From Phaeosaccion multiseriatum (taxonomy: Eukaryota; Ochrophyta, other classes), in assembly GCA_965112735.1 (NCBI GenBank), contig OZ218950.1, positions 3,782,001 to 3,846,000 of the forward strand: a DNA stretch of 64,000 nucleotides, read 5' to 3'. Under the pieces are notes generated by a model that was not told the origin of the DNA, made no database searches, and saw only the letters and a list, made by a program, of their open reading frames with translations. The translations under genes and the position numbers were made by a program. Positions 12,218 to 22,880 of this stretch are shown in pieces (position 1 is the stretch's first letter; every line of letters begins with the position of its first letter).

Positions 12218-15129
12218 ATGGTAGTGAACGGGGCCATGAGCTCTGCAACGGCGCTGCTGACCGTGATGTTGGTCCTGGTATGGGCGCCGCGCCCGTCGGA
12301 CTCGAAGTGCACGTCCATCGTCGTCAGCAAGGGGGCGAGCGCATTCGGCGGCACCATGACCACCCACAATGTGGATTGTACGTGGTAGGCGAGGTCTGCT
12401 GTCTCCCCCCTGTTGCTGCTGTTTCTGGTGCTGCTGGATCAAGTTGGGGCTGGACTCACATTTATCATGTTCGTGGTAGAAAGCTTTGTTCGCGGTGCAG
12501 ATGTGTCGCAGTCAATATAATGATTCCATCCTCTGCCCGTCGGCGGGCTGACTACTGTACTTTTCTCTCCCGCTCCGCCCCTACGCACTCCCCCTCCCCC
12601 CTTCCTTCCAGGTCTGGACTGTGACCACAGACTGGTGCGTAAGGAAGAGGGGGAGTGAGTTGGCGGCCTTTGCATGTGTGGTGGGCCTTTCTTGCTACTG
12701 CATTTGTGGATGGGCCTTTGTACGAGCATTGCGGACCGCTTTTTGTGTTGTTCTCTGTGGAGAGCAAAGTGATTGTGTATTGCGCAGCCCATGGTAGGGG
12801 GTGATGCCCCTCAGCCCCTGTGCAGCAGCAGCAGCAGCTGTAGTTCTGAAGTATTCAGGACATTGCATCTGATTGCAAGCCGTCGAATAGGGCGACGATT
12901 GCGAAGCTCGACTTGGATGCTTTACGCCGCCTTGCCCGATTCCCTATGCTGATCCCCATGCGCTTTACTACTCTCTAGGGATACGTGCCTGCCCAAGACT
13001 GGCCAGAGGGCTCTAAGCGGAACGTGTACAAGTTTCGCTCCGCGTACCCTCGAGTGGGTAAGTGAGCGAGGAGTGCAGTGTTTTCGTTTGCTTCTATTCT
13101 ACTCTTGAGAGAGAGCCCCTCTTTCCTTTTCCTGCGAATGAATGAGTGTTCGAGCGCTGAAGCGGTGCAGCACCATGATTAGCAGCAGTGGCAGTCCCAA
13201 TATTGACCCCTCCCTGCGCGTTGTGCTGCTATGTTTGGCAGTGCAAGAAGATCGCGGGGAAACGTGGAAGGCGGAGAACCTCGATACGGAGCTGCCTCAG
13301 CGGGAAGCGTGGATGTCGGACGATTTCGAGCAGCGCCAGATTGTAGGAACCATTCCGCAGGCAAGTGGCTGGGGATGACGCATGGCTGTCTCGACTCGTG
13401 TGAGTTGAGTGTCTGTCTGGCCTGTATTCGTTCGTGGTCGTCTCTTCCAGCAAGAGCATTACTGTTTACTCCGTCTCCGGAGTTGGTTCTGACCCTCCTC
13501 TTTCCCCCTCTCCCCCTCCCTTCCCACCAGGCGAGCCACACATTCAGCAGCCTAGAAGGCCTGTACGGCATCATCAACGAGAAGCAGGTGGCCATCGGGG
13601 AGAGCACCTGCGGGTCCCCCTGGGTTAGCGGGCCCCTCACCGAAGATTGCCCCACCTGCAACGCCATGTTTGACATTAGCGAGCTGAGCCGTATCGCCAT
13701 GGAGCGGGCCTCCACCGCCAGGGAGGCCATTCAGATTATGGGGTCGCTGGCCGAGGAGCATGGGTTCTACGGCAGCGAGTGGGACGACTCGTGGGTGGCG
13801 CTGCTGGAGGCAGGCGAGTCTTTGCAAGTGACGGACCCGCAAGAGGCGTGGGTGTTTCACATCATCCCGGACGATACGTCGTACAGCGCGGTGTGGGCAG
13901 CGCAAAGGGTTCCGGACGGGCACTTTACCGTGGTGGCGAACCAGTTTATAATCCGCACTGTGCCCAAGGACGACCCAGACAATTACATGTACTCCTCCAA
14001 CCTCTGGGAGGTGGCGGAGAGGAACGACCTCTGGAAGGAAGGGGACGGGGTGCTGGACTTTTCGCTCGTTTTTACGCGGAGGCCGTACGACTACCCGCAC
14101 TTTGCCTACAGCGCCCGGCGCGCGTGGCGGACGTTTAATCTCTTGGCTCCGTCGCTGGGGTTGCCCATGTACACTGATACCTTGGAGCTGGACTACCCCT
14201 TCTCCGCGGCCCCAGACAAGCCGCTGACACCCCAGGACATTATTGGTGCGATGCGGGACCACTACGAGGGGACTCCCTTTGACCTGACCAAGGGTGTGGC
14301 AGCGGGGCCGTACGGAGACGTTGATCGGTACGACCCCGCCGCCTCTGCAGATGGCAGCGTCACTATGGACGAGGCGCTTTTCGGCGGGTACTTTGAGCGG
14401 AGTGTGGCGCTCTTTAGGACAGCCTACACCCTGGTGACGCAGAGCCGCGACAGCCTACCGGACCAGGTGGGCGGCGTGGCGTGGCTGTCGCAGTACAAGC
14501 CCAGCGTCAGCACCATGGTGCCAGTGTACGTGGGAACCACTGCCATGCCCACCCCCATGACCATGGGCTCGTTGTTCAAGTACACCAAGGAGTCCACCTT
14601 TTGGGCGTACTGCTCTGTGGGCAACTGGATGGCCAAGTACCGCATGCACATTTACCCCTTGGTGGAGGAGGCGCGCTCCGGCCTAGAGACGAAGCTCTTT
14701 GAGGGGCAGGACTCCTTTGAGAAGAACACAGCCGCCCTCCTTCTGGCCGGAGACGACGAGGCCGCCGCCGCCGCCCTCACCGACTACTCTGCTGTGGCAG
14801 CGGATGCCGCTTTGAGCACGTACACGGGCATGTTTTACGACTTGATTTCCGCCTTCCACGACGGCTACCACATGAACACCCCGGAGGCGGAGACCATTAA
14901 AATGACCAAGCTCTTTTACCCCAAGAGCTGGCTGGAGACGGTGGGCTTCTTCTCGAGTCTGGAAAAGGACGCCGCGGGGGGCGTCGAGCCCAGTGACGCG
15001 GCCAACGTCTCCTCCCAGACCTTTTACCTCAGCATCGCAGCCTGTGCCCTCGCCTTCTCCCTGCTGGGCGTGGTGGCCGGAAGGACATTCTGCTCGGGCA
15101 AAAATGACGGCTTTGAGCCCATCGAATAG
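12218..15129 (+). CDS. C69-family dipeptidase, secreted or type I membrane protein (5 exons)
   Basis: Exons 12218-12377, 12612-12634 (a 23-nt micro-exon), 12979-13057, 13242-13360 and 13531-15129 keep frame and give 659 aa. An N-terminal signal segment ends near residue 30, and the following Cys31 (KCTSIVVSKGASAFGG) matches the N-terminal nucleophile that C69 peptidases expose by processing. Family landmarks follow: NVDCLDCDHRL, IPQASHTFSSLEGLYGI, IGESTCG, IAMERASTAREAIQ, then YDYPHFAYSARRAWR. Near the C-terminus a hydrophobic segment (SIAACALAFSLLGVVAG) followed by a short charged tail predicts a single membrane anchor. The fourth intron starts with GC (CAG|GCAAGT) and ends CAG, a GC-AG intron. 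The family cleaves dipeptides; a lysosomal, vacuolar or surface site is inferred from the signal and anchor. Confidence 0.88.
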
Positions 15130-15353
15130 TGAGTTAGGTTGAGGCGAAAGAATAGCAGTACAATAGTCCCTTGCAGCGAGGCAAGGGGCCTTCACTTTAC
15201 GGTTGGTGGTACGGTGGAGTGGGAGGGCGTGCAGCCCTGTGTACTCTTCTTTCCGTCGAGCAGAGCGAGGGAGTATTGTGGCAAGTCCCCGCTCTCAAAA
15301 AAACAACAAAAATATGTTTTTGCCGGAACGTTTCTGGAGTGCTATTTTTCGGC
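15130..15353. other. Dipeptidase 3' flank
   Basis: No gene seen. It should contain the dipeptidase 3' UTR. Confidence 0.5.
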
Positions 15354-15488
15354 AGACCTGGGAATGCTCGAGTGGTCAAAGAGGTTGGACTTAAGTTTTC
15401 CAAACTGAGACTTCCAATAACGTAAGTTTTCGCGGGTTCGACTCCCGCTTCGTCTATGCAGTCGCGGGTTCGAAACCCCACATTGCCT
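15354..15488 (+). tRNA. tRNA-Leu(UAA)-like locus with 16-nt intron and two T-arms; possible pseudogene
   Basis: The D-arm region (TGCTCGAGTGGTCAAAGAG, 15365-15383) aligns with cytosolic tRNA-Leu, with compensatory pairs. The anticodon arm is TTGGA-CTTAAG, a 16-nt intron after base 37, then T-TCCAA, giving anticodon TAA. A short variable stem AAC/GTT follows. There are two T-arms: a perfect one at 15432-15448 (GCGGGTTCGACTCCCGC) and an imperfect one at 15463-15480, followed by a T7 pol III-type terminator. The acceptor stem is ambiguous. TTCGTCT after the first T-arm pairs fully with AGAC/GAA only if a CTGG insertion (15358-15361) is looped out, while CATTGCC after the second pairs 6/7 with GGGAATG. 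I therefore cannot say it is functional. Confidence 0.5.
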
Positions 15489-15570
15489 TTTTTTCCCACT
15501 TTTTCTCCACTTTTTTTTTTTTTTTTTTTTTTTCCTTCCCCCTCCCTCCATCCTCCACCTCCCTCTCCCG
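15489..15570. repeat. Poly-T and CT-rich tract
   Basis: A run of about 23 T (15512-15533) follows the tRNA-like locus, then a CCCT-rich tract that abuts the fold-back element. Confidence 0.8.
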
Positions 15571-15796
15571 TCGGCCCTGGACAAGGTTATCTGATTACTG
15601 ATTACGGCCGGCGCAGCCGGCCTGATTACTGATTATGGCCGGCGTCAGCCCGGTCTGATTACTGACTATGACCGGCACCAACCGGCCTGATTACTGATTA
15701 TGACCGGCGCTAGCCGGCCTGATTACTGATTATTGGCGCCAGCCGGCCTGATTACTGATTATGGCCGGCGCACACTGTAACCTTGTCCAGGGCCGA
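15571..15796. mobile_element. Fold-back element M1: 19-bp TIRs around a 6-unit minisatellite
   Basis: Perfect inverted ends TCGGCCCTGGACAAGGTTA (15571-15589) and its complement at 15778-15796 enclose six copies of a 29-33 bp unit. Each unit is CTGATTACTGATTAT followed by a palindrome close to GGCCGGCGCNAGCCGGC. A 6-bp direct repeat CTCCCG flanks both ends (15565-15570; 15797-15802), as expected for a target-site duplication. No coding capacity, so non-autonomous. Confidence 0.85.
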
Positions 15797-16101
15797 CTCC
15801 CGCAGATGGTACTAAGACGTAAGTAAAACCTGGGTGAACGGACAGCTAATCGGTTTTACTGCTAACTCTGAAGGATACGGGTTGTTTGAGGTTCTGATGG
15901 CTTTATTGTGCTTCCCTTACCCATGGCTACTCTGGACGCTGAGCCGAAAGTGACACGCACCTCTGGAAAGTGGAAAAAGGGGGGGGGGGGCGAGGGGGGG
16001 CCAATTTCCCCAGCGGACAGACACCCAATTCCCTTACGTGCCGTACTTACGTAGGTACTAAAAGTAATATCTTCCCCAGACTTTTTTCAAACCTCTCGGT
16101 T
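15797..16101. other. Upstream flank of transposase remnant
   Basis: No gene recognised. It contains a G-run (15980-15998) and ACTTACGTAGGTAC (16044-16057). If the transposase was once expressed, its promoter would be here. Confidence 0.4.
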
Positions 16102-16866
16102 ATGGCCTCTGCTGCCGCTGCTGTTCCGACTGCAGCGTCGCCCCCATTGCTATGGCCGGACAAGATGGTGGCTGCGGGAGCGGTTTCCTTCTTGGAGTTC
16201 AAAAAAGCCTTGGTTTGCCACGTGAGGGACCCAGAGAAGAGAGAAGAAGAAGAAGAATCTGAAGGAGGTTACCACGACGTGAAGAAACTTACCTACAATG
16301 ATGTCCATAAGTTACTCAAAGGTGTGAGTGGCACACCTGGTACCAGCAAGGAAGGACTGAAGGCTTTCTTGGCCGAGCTGAGGGGAGAGACACCAAGGTG
16401 AGCCACAGCAACATGTGAAGCTTGGGAACGACCTTTGGAGCAGACCCTTCCGAATTTCATGGTCTCACCCTTGCTTGTTCTTCGTCTTGTCATGGCAGGC
16501 TTAACGTGAAGGGGCTATCTGATGAATCCATCCTTGAGAGCATTGGGAAGGACCTTCCATCGATGACGTGGAATGACTTCCAGCAGGCGACGAATGGCGA
16601 CCACAAGACATTCAAGACTGAAAGAAAGGGAGACTGTCTAGTGATGAGTCTGATGGGACCTCTGACGTCGAGCCTGGTGGTAGTGGAGATGACGGCCACC
16701 CTGAGGAGAGGGGCAGAGCCACGACATTTGATGGAGGGCAGCGGAAGGGACCACTCTCACGTGCAACACAGGGAGCCGTCGAGGTAGGAGCGAGTGCCAC
16801 CACCACAACCACGAGCACCAGCAGCTTCAGAAGCATTAACGGCGGTAGCAGCAGCATTAGTAGCAT

Positions 16867-16903
<37 letters not shown>

Positions 16904-19900
16904 GAGGACGAGGATGAGGAGGATGCTGCTGCGAAGGCACGAGCAGCAGCAGCAGCAGCAGCTGAAGCAGCAGCAGCATGGAGGAATCTCCTGACGGGTG
17001 GCACCAAACCCCGAGAGGTAAACTCTTCGACACATGTGCCACAGCCGCCTGCGCTCGCGACTGCAGCAACGGCCATTGACCTTCGGAGTGTGAAGGATGC
17101 AAAGGGGAGGCCGCTGTCGAAGACAGCACGGCAAGCTTTGGCGCGGAGGCTCGCCAGCGGGCCATCCCCTCCATCAACAGTGGCTGCATCAGCGGGACAG
17201 CAACCACAATGTAGACGGCGATACGATGTCGAGGGGTCGACAGAGAAGGAACACATGGAAAAGGCTGTATCTGCTGTGAAGAATGATAATGTCAGCCTTA
17301 GGAAAGCGGCGCGGCAGTATGGAATCACAAAGACTGCTCTGGAGATTAGGTGCAAGGGACGGGTTGCTTCTGTGGCTGTTGGTGGGAAGGGCAATCAAGC
17401 CTTGCCTGCCTCAACCGAAGCGGCACTGGTGAGATTTGTTGTGGACATGGCAGACAGCGGCTTTGGGGTTGACTGGAACCATGTAGGCTCCCTGGCCAGG
17501 GGTATGGCCCATGCATTGGGAGTTGCTGCATTCGTGGCATCAGGAGGCTGGCTGTAGGGCTTCAAGCGCCGCCACCCAAGTTTAGTGACGCGGCGAGCCC
17601 AGCCCCTTGCGCTCACAAATGAAGCGGGGCTGCAACGACACGACAAGGAAGGAGTATCTAGACGAGGTTCTACCTAGGTGAGTCCACGTTCGTGTACATT
17701 CCTGGAGGGCAGGATAGCGCCCCGCCCCCCCCCCCGCGGCCCCCAAAGTGACTGGAGAGGGGGGTGGGGGCAGGGACAGGACAGAGGAGAGGCGCGTGCG
17801 ACAGGGAGAGGGCATAGGGAGAGGGAGAGGGCGAGGGCGAGGAAGAGGGGGAAGGAGGGAGAGAGAGTGTGTGAGGGAGAGAGGTCGGAGGGAGACGGAA
17901 GGAGATAAGGAGATAAAGAGGGAGATGAAGATGGAGAGGGAAGAGGGCAGAGAGAGAGAAAGGCCTGTACTCTCCCCCACCAAATGACTTCATCCATCCT
18001 TTCCCATTGTCCTCCGTATCACCACGATAATAATTGTTCTCTGCCTCGCTTGCTTATCTCCCCTTCCTTCCCCTCCCCTTCTCAGTATGTTGGCAAAGCT
18101 GGCTGTGGCATCCGGGTGTGAGGTGGGGGACCTCCAACCGGTGCAGTTCTGGAACAGCGATGAGACAGGCATGAATAACCAGCGCGGTGACATGACCGTT
18201 GTTGCCCAAAAGCGGCGCAACCATGTGCCAATGACAGATCAGGAGCGATCAAGTCACGTCACTCTGGTCGGTGCTGTCGATGCCGCTGGTGGATGCATGA
18301 GCCCGTTTTTCGTCATTGCTGGAGCACGGAGGCAGGCACACATTGCCAATGCGGACGCATCACCTGGCTCTGACGTGGAAGAGTCCTTGCCCGCCACAGC
18401 AGAGATCCATTACACGGAGAACGGATACGTCACCGACGAGCTCTGGACAGAAGCAGTCGTGCCGTTCTTCATCAAGCAGAAGCGAGCCCGCATGCAAGAG
18501 CAGGCGGGGCGCGATATGCCGATTTTGCTCTTGATGGATGGCTATGGTTCGCACACGATGACCCCGGATGCTCTTCACGCTATGCGCGAAGCCGGCATCA
18601 TCTGCGCATGCATGCCCGCGCACACATCGGGGGAGTTCCAACCTCTGGAAGTCAAAGTCTTTCGCCCTTTCAAGGCCGCTCTGAGGAGCGGTCTCTCGGG
18701 CTGGCAGCGACGCTTCAACAGAGAGAACATGAGCCGGCAGGAGCTTCTTGTTCTGGCCTCCGAGGCTCAAGGGGAGAGTCACAAGTCGGAAACCATCAAG
18801 TCCGGATTCAAGGCGACAGGCTTTTACCCGCCCATGTCTTTCGCCGACTTCACCAGCGGAAGGGCCCCTGCTGAAGGGTCCATCAGCAAGGCCTTTGCTG
18901 ACGTCACACGGGCCAGTGGAGACGCCAAGGCATCGCAGTTGCAGGAGATGACAAAGGCTTTCGACGCGAACATGCTTCAGCGAGTGGGCTCTTCGTCCTT
19001 CGCAGCCGACATGGTCAAAAACCCTCTGCTGGACCTTACACCTGCGCAGGCGAGGGAGCGAGTTGCGAAGGCACAGGAGCTGCTCATGACGGACGATGTG
19101 GCAGCTGTGCAGCACCTCCTTCTCCTTCCTCATGAGCATTTACAGTCTGTGGACAGACTATCGCAGCTAAGGCGCAAAAGCGCCGTTGCGAACCGCAAGC
19201 AGGGCGCCGCCGCAGCACGTCGCTTGAACGCCATCGGGGAGTCAACGTTGACGTGTAAGGACCTTAGCACGAAAGAGAGGGTCTCTCTACTGAGAGACAA
19301 GATGGCAGAGAGGGAGGAGGCAGCGCAGGAAAAGGCAGCGGCGGAGAAGAAGAAGGACGAAGAAGGTGTGACGGAGGCTGTCCTGAGAACTCTCGGGTCC
19401 ATTCCGAAGGGGAAGAAGAGTCTCTTGAAGGGAGTCTTTGGGCTTTCATCAACGCCCAAGCCAGCACGTCTGAAGTGCGCAAGAAGGCCCCCGACAAGTC
19501 GACCAAGAAGCAAGAGCTTCTCGCCTACGTGAAGTCGTATGTCGAGACAGATGCGCGAGCAGCAAGTTGGATAGGGGCGCCAGAGCCCGCTGAGACGGCA
19601 GAAAAGGGACATGATCTGGCAGCGTCTGCAGATGAAGAGGATGAGGCAACAGAGGACGAAGGGCAAGGAGAGGGCGATGTCAGCCCAACGGCAGCGTATG
19701 AAGAGGGGGCAGAGGAGGCCGCAGCGACATCCCCATCCCCCAGGGGGGGAAGGGGGGGGGGGGTGAGCGCTGGTGAGCGAGAGGCCCTGCACACACGCGT
19801 TGCAGACGTGGAGAGGACGGAGGGAGATGTGACGGGGGTGGGGAGTGGACGAGGGGCCGAGAGCGTCAGGAGCAAAGAGGGAGGCGAAGACAGTCGGTCG

Positions 19901-20105
19901 GCGCTGGAGGCGATGGCTGCAGGAGGAGGAGGGAACAGGCGTACCGGTGGACGAAGGAGAGGCCAAACAATCAGACGAAGGAGATAGAGGGCAAGAGGAG
20001 AACGACGACGTGGCACTAGTCTCGGGTGCCAAGTCTCCGGCGGGCAGAGCGCCGAAGCGCCCCAGGAGGGAGGGGAAGAAGAGTCCGCCCCTGACATGCT
20101 TCTGA
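16102..20105 (+). pseudogene. Pogo-like DDE transposase, decayed (in-frame stop and frameshifts)
   Basis: Parts in order: 16102-16397 (Met start, donor at 16398), exon from about 16498, then a Ser- and Ala-rich linker. An HTH_psq domain follows near 17250-17360 (AVSAVKNDNVSLRKAARQYG). The DDE domain is in the exon from 18086: Asp in FWNSDETGMN, Asp in ILLLMDGYGSHT, and Glu in GEFQPLEVKVFRPFK, where pogo/Tigger enzymes usually have Asp. Breaks seen: a frame change near 16620-16640, an in-frame TAG at 17554-17556 (WL*GFKRRHPSL), a frame change near 17620 before EYLDEVLPR, and further frame changes near 19410-19470 and 19900-19990. The intron 17678-18085 has a clear donor and acceptor. The tail runs into a fold-back element copy that supplies the last stop. 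Inference: a dead copy of a cut-and-paste transposon; its own termini were not found. Confidence 0.8.
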
Positions 20106-20165
20106 GGGAGGCCAGCCCAGAAGCAGGAAGCAGGCCGGCTGGCGCAGGCCAGAAGCAGGAAGCAA
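20083..20165. mobile_element. Fold-back element M2, truncated copy
   Basis: This matches the left ~80 bp of the complete M2 at 20781: end TCCGCCCCTGACATGCTTCT, iterons AGAAGCAGGAAGCAG, core GCCGGCTGGCGCAGGCC, second iteron. It is then interrupted by the GGGA array. It sits at the C-terminal end of the transposase remnant and provides its TGA stop. Confidence 0.75.
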
Positions 20166-20749
20166 GGGAGGGAGGGAGGGAGGGAGGGAGGGAGGGAGGG
20201 AGGGAGGGAGGGAGGGAGGGAGGGAGGGAGGGAGGGAGGGAGGGAGGGAGGGAGGGAGGAAGGGAGGAAGGAAGATGGGAGGGACGGAAGGAAGGAGGGA
20301 GGGAGGGAGGGAAGGACGGAAGGAAGGAGGGAGGGAGGGAGGGAAGGACGGAAGGAAGGAGGGAGGGAGGGAAGGACGGAAGCAAGGGAGGGAGGGAGGG
20401 AGGGAAGGAGGGAAGGAGGGAGGGAGGGAGGGAGGGAGGGAGGGAGGGAGGGAGGGAGGGAGGGAGGGAGGGAGGGAGGGAGGGAGGGAGGGAGGGAGGG
20501 AGGGAGGGAGGGAGGGAGGGAGGGAGGGAGGGAGGGAGGGAGGGAGGGAGGGAAGGAGGGAGGGAGGGAGGGAAGGACGGAAGCAAGGGAGGGAGGGAGG
20601 GAGGGAGGGAAGGACGGAAGCAAGGGAGGGAGGGAGGGAGGGAGGGAGGGAAGGACGGAAGCAAGGGAGGGAGGGAGGGAGGGAGGGAGGGAGGGAGGCA
20701 GGGAGGGAGGCAGGGAGGGAGGGAGGGAGGGAGGCAGGAAGGGAGGGAG
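20165..20749. repeat. (GGGA)n / (GGAA)n array, about 585 bp
   Basis: An almost pure GGGA tetranucleotide array with periodic GGAAGGACGGAAGCAA interruptions repeated several times. Open frames of Gly-Arg-Glu or Leu-Pro-Pro-Ser in all phases are repeat artefacts. Confidence 0.95.
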
Positions 20750-20780
20750 TCGACCCTGGACAAGATTATCTGATTACAGG
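20750..20780. mobile_element. Fold-back element M1, terminal fragment
   Basis: TCGACCCTGGACAAGATTAT then CTGATTACAG: the M1 end and one half-iteron, cut off where M2 begins. Same orientation as the left end of M1 at 15571. Confidence 0.7.
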
Positions 20781-20891
20781 TCGGCCCCTGACATGCTTCT
20801 GAGAGAGGCCAGCCCAGAAGCAGGAAGCAGGCCGGCTGGCGCCGGCCAGAAGCAGGAAGCAGGGTCGCTTCAGAAGCATGTCAGGGGCCGA
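20781..20891. mobile_element. Fold-back element M2, complete (111 bp)
   Basis: Perfect 22-bp inverted ends beginning TCGGCCCCTGACATGCTTCT (20781) and ending at 20891. Inside, the iteron AGAAGCAGGAAGCAG occurs on each side of the palindromic core GGCCGGCTGGCGCCGGCC, the reverse complement of the core in M3. No matching flanking direct repeat was found. Confidence 0.85.
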
Positions 20892-21109
20892 GAAGAGGGG
20901 TGAAAATTGAGGGTCGCGTACGTAATAATATCAAATACTTAACGTACTTCCGACTTCTAAAGGTGGCAATGTGTTCATAAGAGGCAGGGCTAAGACAGGG
21001 AGGCAAGTGCGGCGCCGGTAGTGGCTAAAGAAGAAAAAGGGGGGGGGGGGGGGTAGGGGGGTAGGCGCTGTCCGCAAAACGGGTGTGTCCGCCCACCCAG
21101 GTTTTACTC
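20892..21109. other. Spacer with poly-G run
   Basis: No gene seen. Contains CGTACGTAATAA (20918-20929) and a G-run at 21040-21052. Confidence 0.5.
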
Positions 21110-22080
21110 TTACTGGTAATACATTGTCTCCCTTCTAATCCACCACAGCCAAAGACGGGCCATAGATGTGCTATTTGATCAAACTGTGGGCATCGCTCAG
21201 GAAAATGAAGAGGCCTGTACAATCTGTTCATCTGTGGGGGTGAAAAGGGCCTTAGCTACACAATAACTTATCCCAAGACCTTTAGGCCTTCTACACGGTG
21301 GCTTGGATAAGGCTTGTATTAGGCTTATATTGCTGTCACCATCCATATCATAGCTATGGCTTCGCCACAAGCGTGGCCTGTCTGGTGCCGACTTGCGGTG
21401 TTCTACGCCCATACAGTAGCCCCACCACAATGAGAGCAAAGCAGCCTCAACCGTTCGTCTCCATCTCCTGCCTTGCAATGCACCTTCTCGCCACAACCAC
21501 ACCCCTACTCAGTTAGTTCCTCATCTCGGCCCCCCTGTGCCTGACCGTGCCGACTCGCACGCGCTCTCCATCAATCACCACGCCACCTCGCTCATTCACG
21601 GAGTGGACGGCCGCACCCAGCCAGACACCACAGGTGCCTCGTACACTCTTACCTTGTCCATGGTTGGTGAGAAGAACAACTTGAGCGAAGGGCAGGTGCA
21701 GCAGCTCGCGCTTGTCGTTGAGGGGCGGGGAATATCTGGGTCTCCTCGGTGTACGATAACGCACTGGCGCAACGCCGCGCAGGATATGCCCCCCACAACC
21801 TCTTGCAGCGGAGCTTCCGCCATAGCGCTTGTTTGGGACAGAGAATGATAGCGAGGGGGTGGGGGAGGGAGTGTGCAAGCGAGGGATTGAGAACGGGAGC
21901 TCCCTCCCCTTCTCACCTCTCCTTCAGCACGCACGCAGTCTCTCCCCAAACGAATCGCCCACTCATTCACTCATTCCCTCTCTACCTCAAAATACAACTC
22001 TCTCACCCACCCATCACTTCGCTACTCCCTCACTCACTCCCTCCCTCGCTCACCATGTTTCTCGTCGTCCCCTTCGTCGC
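21110..22080 (-). repeat. Diverged inverted duplicate of 37545-38645 (copy A)
   Basis: Read on the minus strand this segment follows 37545-38645 along its length: the block around GATCAAATAGCATATC, the block around CTTATCCCAAGACCTTTAGG, an exon-like block and the GAGGGATTGAGAACGGGAG block, with small indels. Both copies keep the open stretch GGISCAALRQCVIV...PSLKLFFSP...DK followed by a GTAAGA donor, so the duplicated unit carries a piece of a gene. No complete gene in this copy. Confidence 0.75.
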
Positions 22081-22880
22081 CCACCCTCTCTCTCTCACTC
22101 ATTCCCTGGTTCCCTTACTCGCCGTCCTTTGCCTTTGCTGCCCTGCCCCTCTCTCCTGTGCCAATCTTTGCCTTGCCCGTATGAACATGGTGAGCAGAGG
22201 AGTGCACGGGACAGAATTCAGGTGGAGGTAGAAAGCTTGGTCTGTTCCATGGACGTCGAACCTGCTCGCGGGTCTGATGATGCAGAGAAGGACGTTACCC
22301 ATAGCTGCTTGGGCTTCAACAAGGGGCGAGGCATGGTGGGCATGGGGGGACATACCATCACGTAGCTTCAGAAGCCTTACCTCTCCTCCCTGACAACCTG
22401 CGGTAGCAAGCGGACGAGTAGTACACGAGCCAGCAGGAGCACCAGTAGCAGACGTCGGGAGATGAGATTCAGCTGGGGCACTGCGGTGGATTAGATCCAC
22501 CCGCCGTTGCTCCAACCGTCGTTCTGGTTTTCTAGCCATGCCAGGGAGTCGGAGCCCCGCTACTCCGTCGAACCTGCTCGCCTCTTGCTCATGGACGGGC
22601 GGAGTCGATGTCGGCCGCCGGCGTCTGTGGCCTCGGCGTGGGTTGGGCTGCAAGGACAGACGGGGGAGGAGGGGGTTCTTCGTGGGCACTTGCATATTGT
22701 CGAACACTCACCCTCTCTTTCTCTCTCCACTCTATGCTGCTCGTCTTTGCCCGTCAGCCCTTCTCGCTCCGCTCTCACTCCCCAACGATCCCTCCGTCCC
22801 TCCATCATTCGCCATGCCCATCCTATACTTCTCCCCAAACAACCCATCTCCGCTCCCTGCCCCCCCTCTCGCCCGCAGCC
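22081..22880. other. Accessory spacer with short internal duplications
   Basis: No gene supported. Segments near 22560-22675 and 22915-23015 resemble each other (CTGCTCACCTC..., CGCGTGGGT...). The first also resembles 35745-35760. Confidence 0.4.

Noticed and set aside
13231-15129. Phospholipase-B-like reading of the large dipeptidase exon
   Set aside because: Once the upstream exons are joined, the N-terminal Cys and the IGESTCG and ERASTAREAI motifs fit family C69 instead.
15590-15778. CRISPR array
   Set aside because: Units are contiguous with no unique spacers, and the context is a eukaryotic nuclear genome.
15778-20768. A single ~5-kb transposon bounded by the CTTGTCCAGGG inverted motifs, containing the transposase
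   Set aside because: The motifs face the wrong way: the conserved TCGGCC outer ends point inward. 15778-15796 is explained as the right end of M1 with its own CTCCCG duplication.
20096-20802. Long Gly-Arg-Glu and Leu-Pro-Pro-Ser open frames
   Set aside because: Pure GGGA array; artefact of a repeat lacking stop codons.
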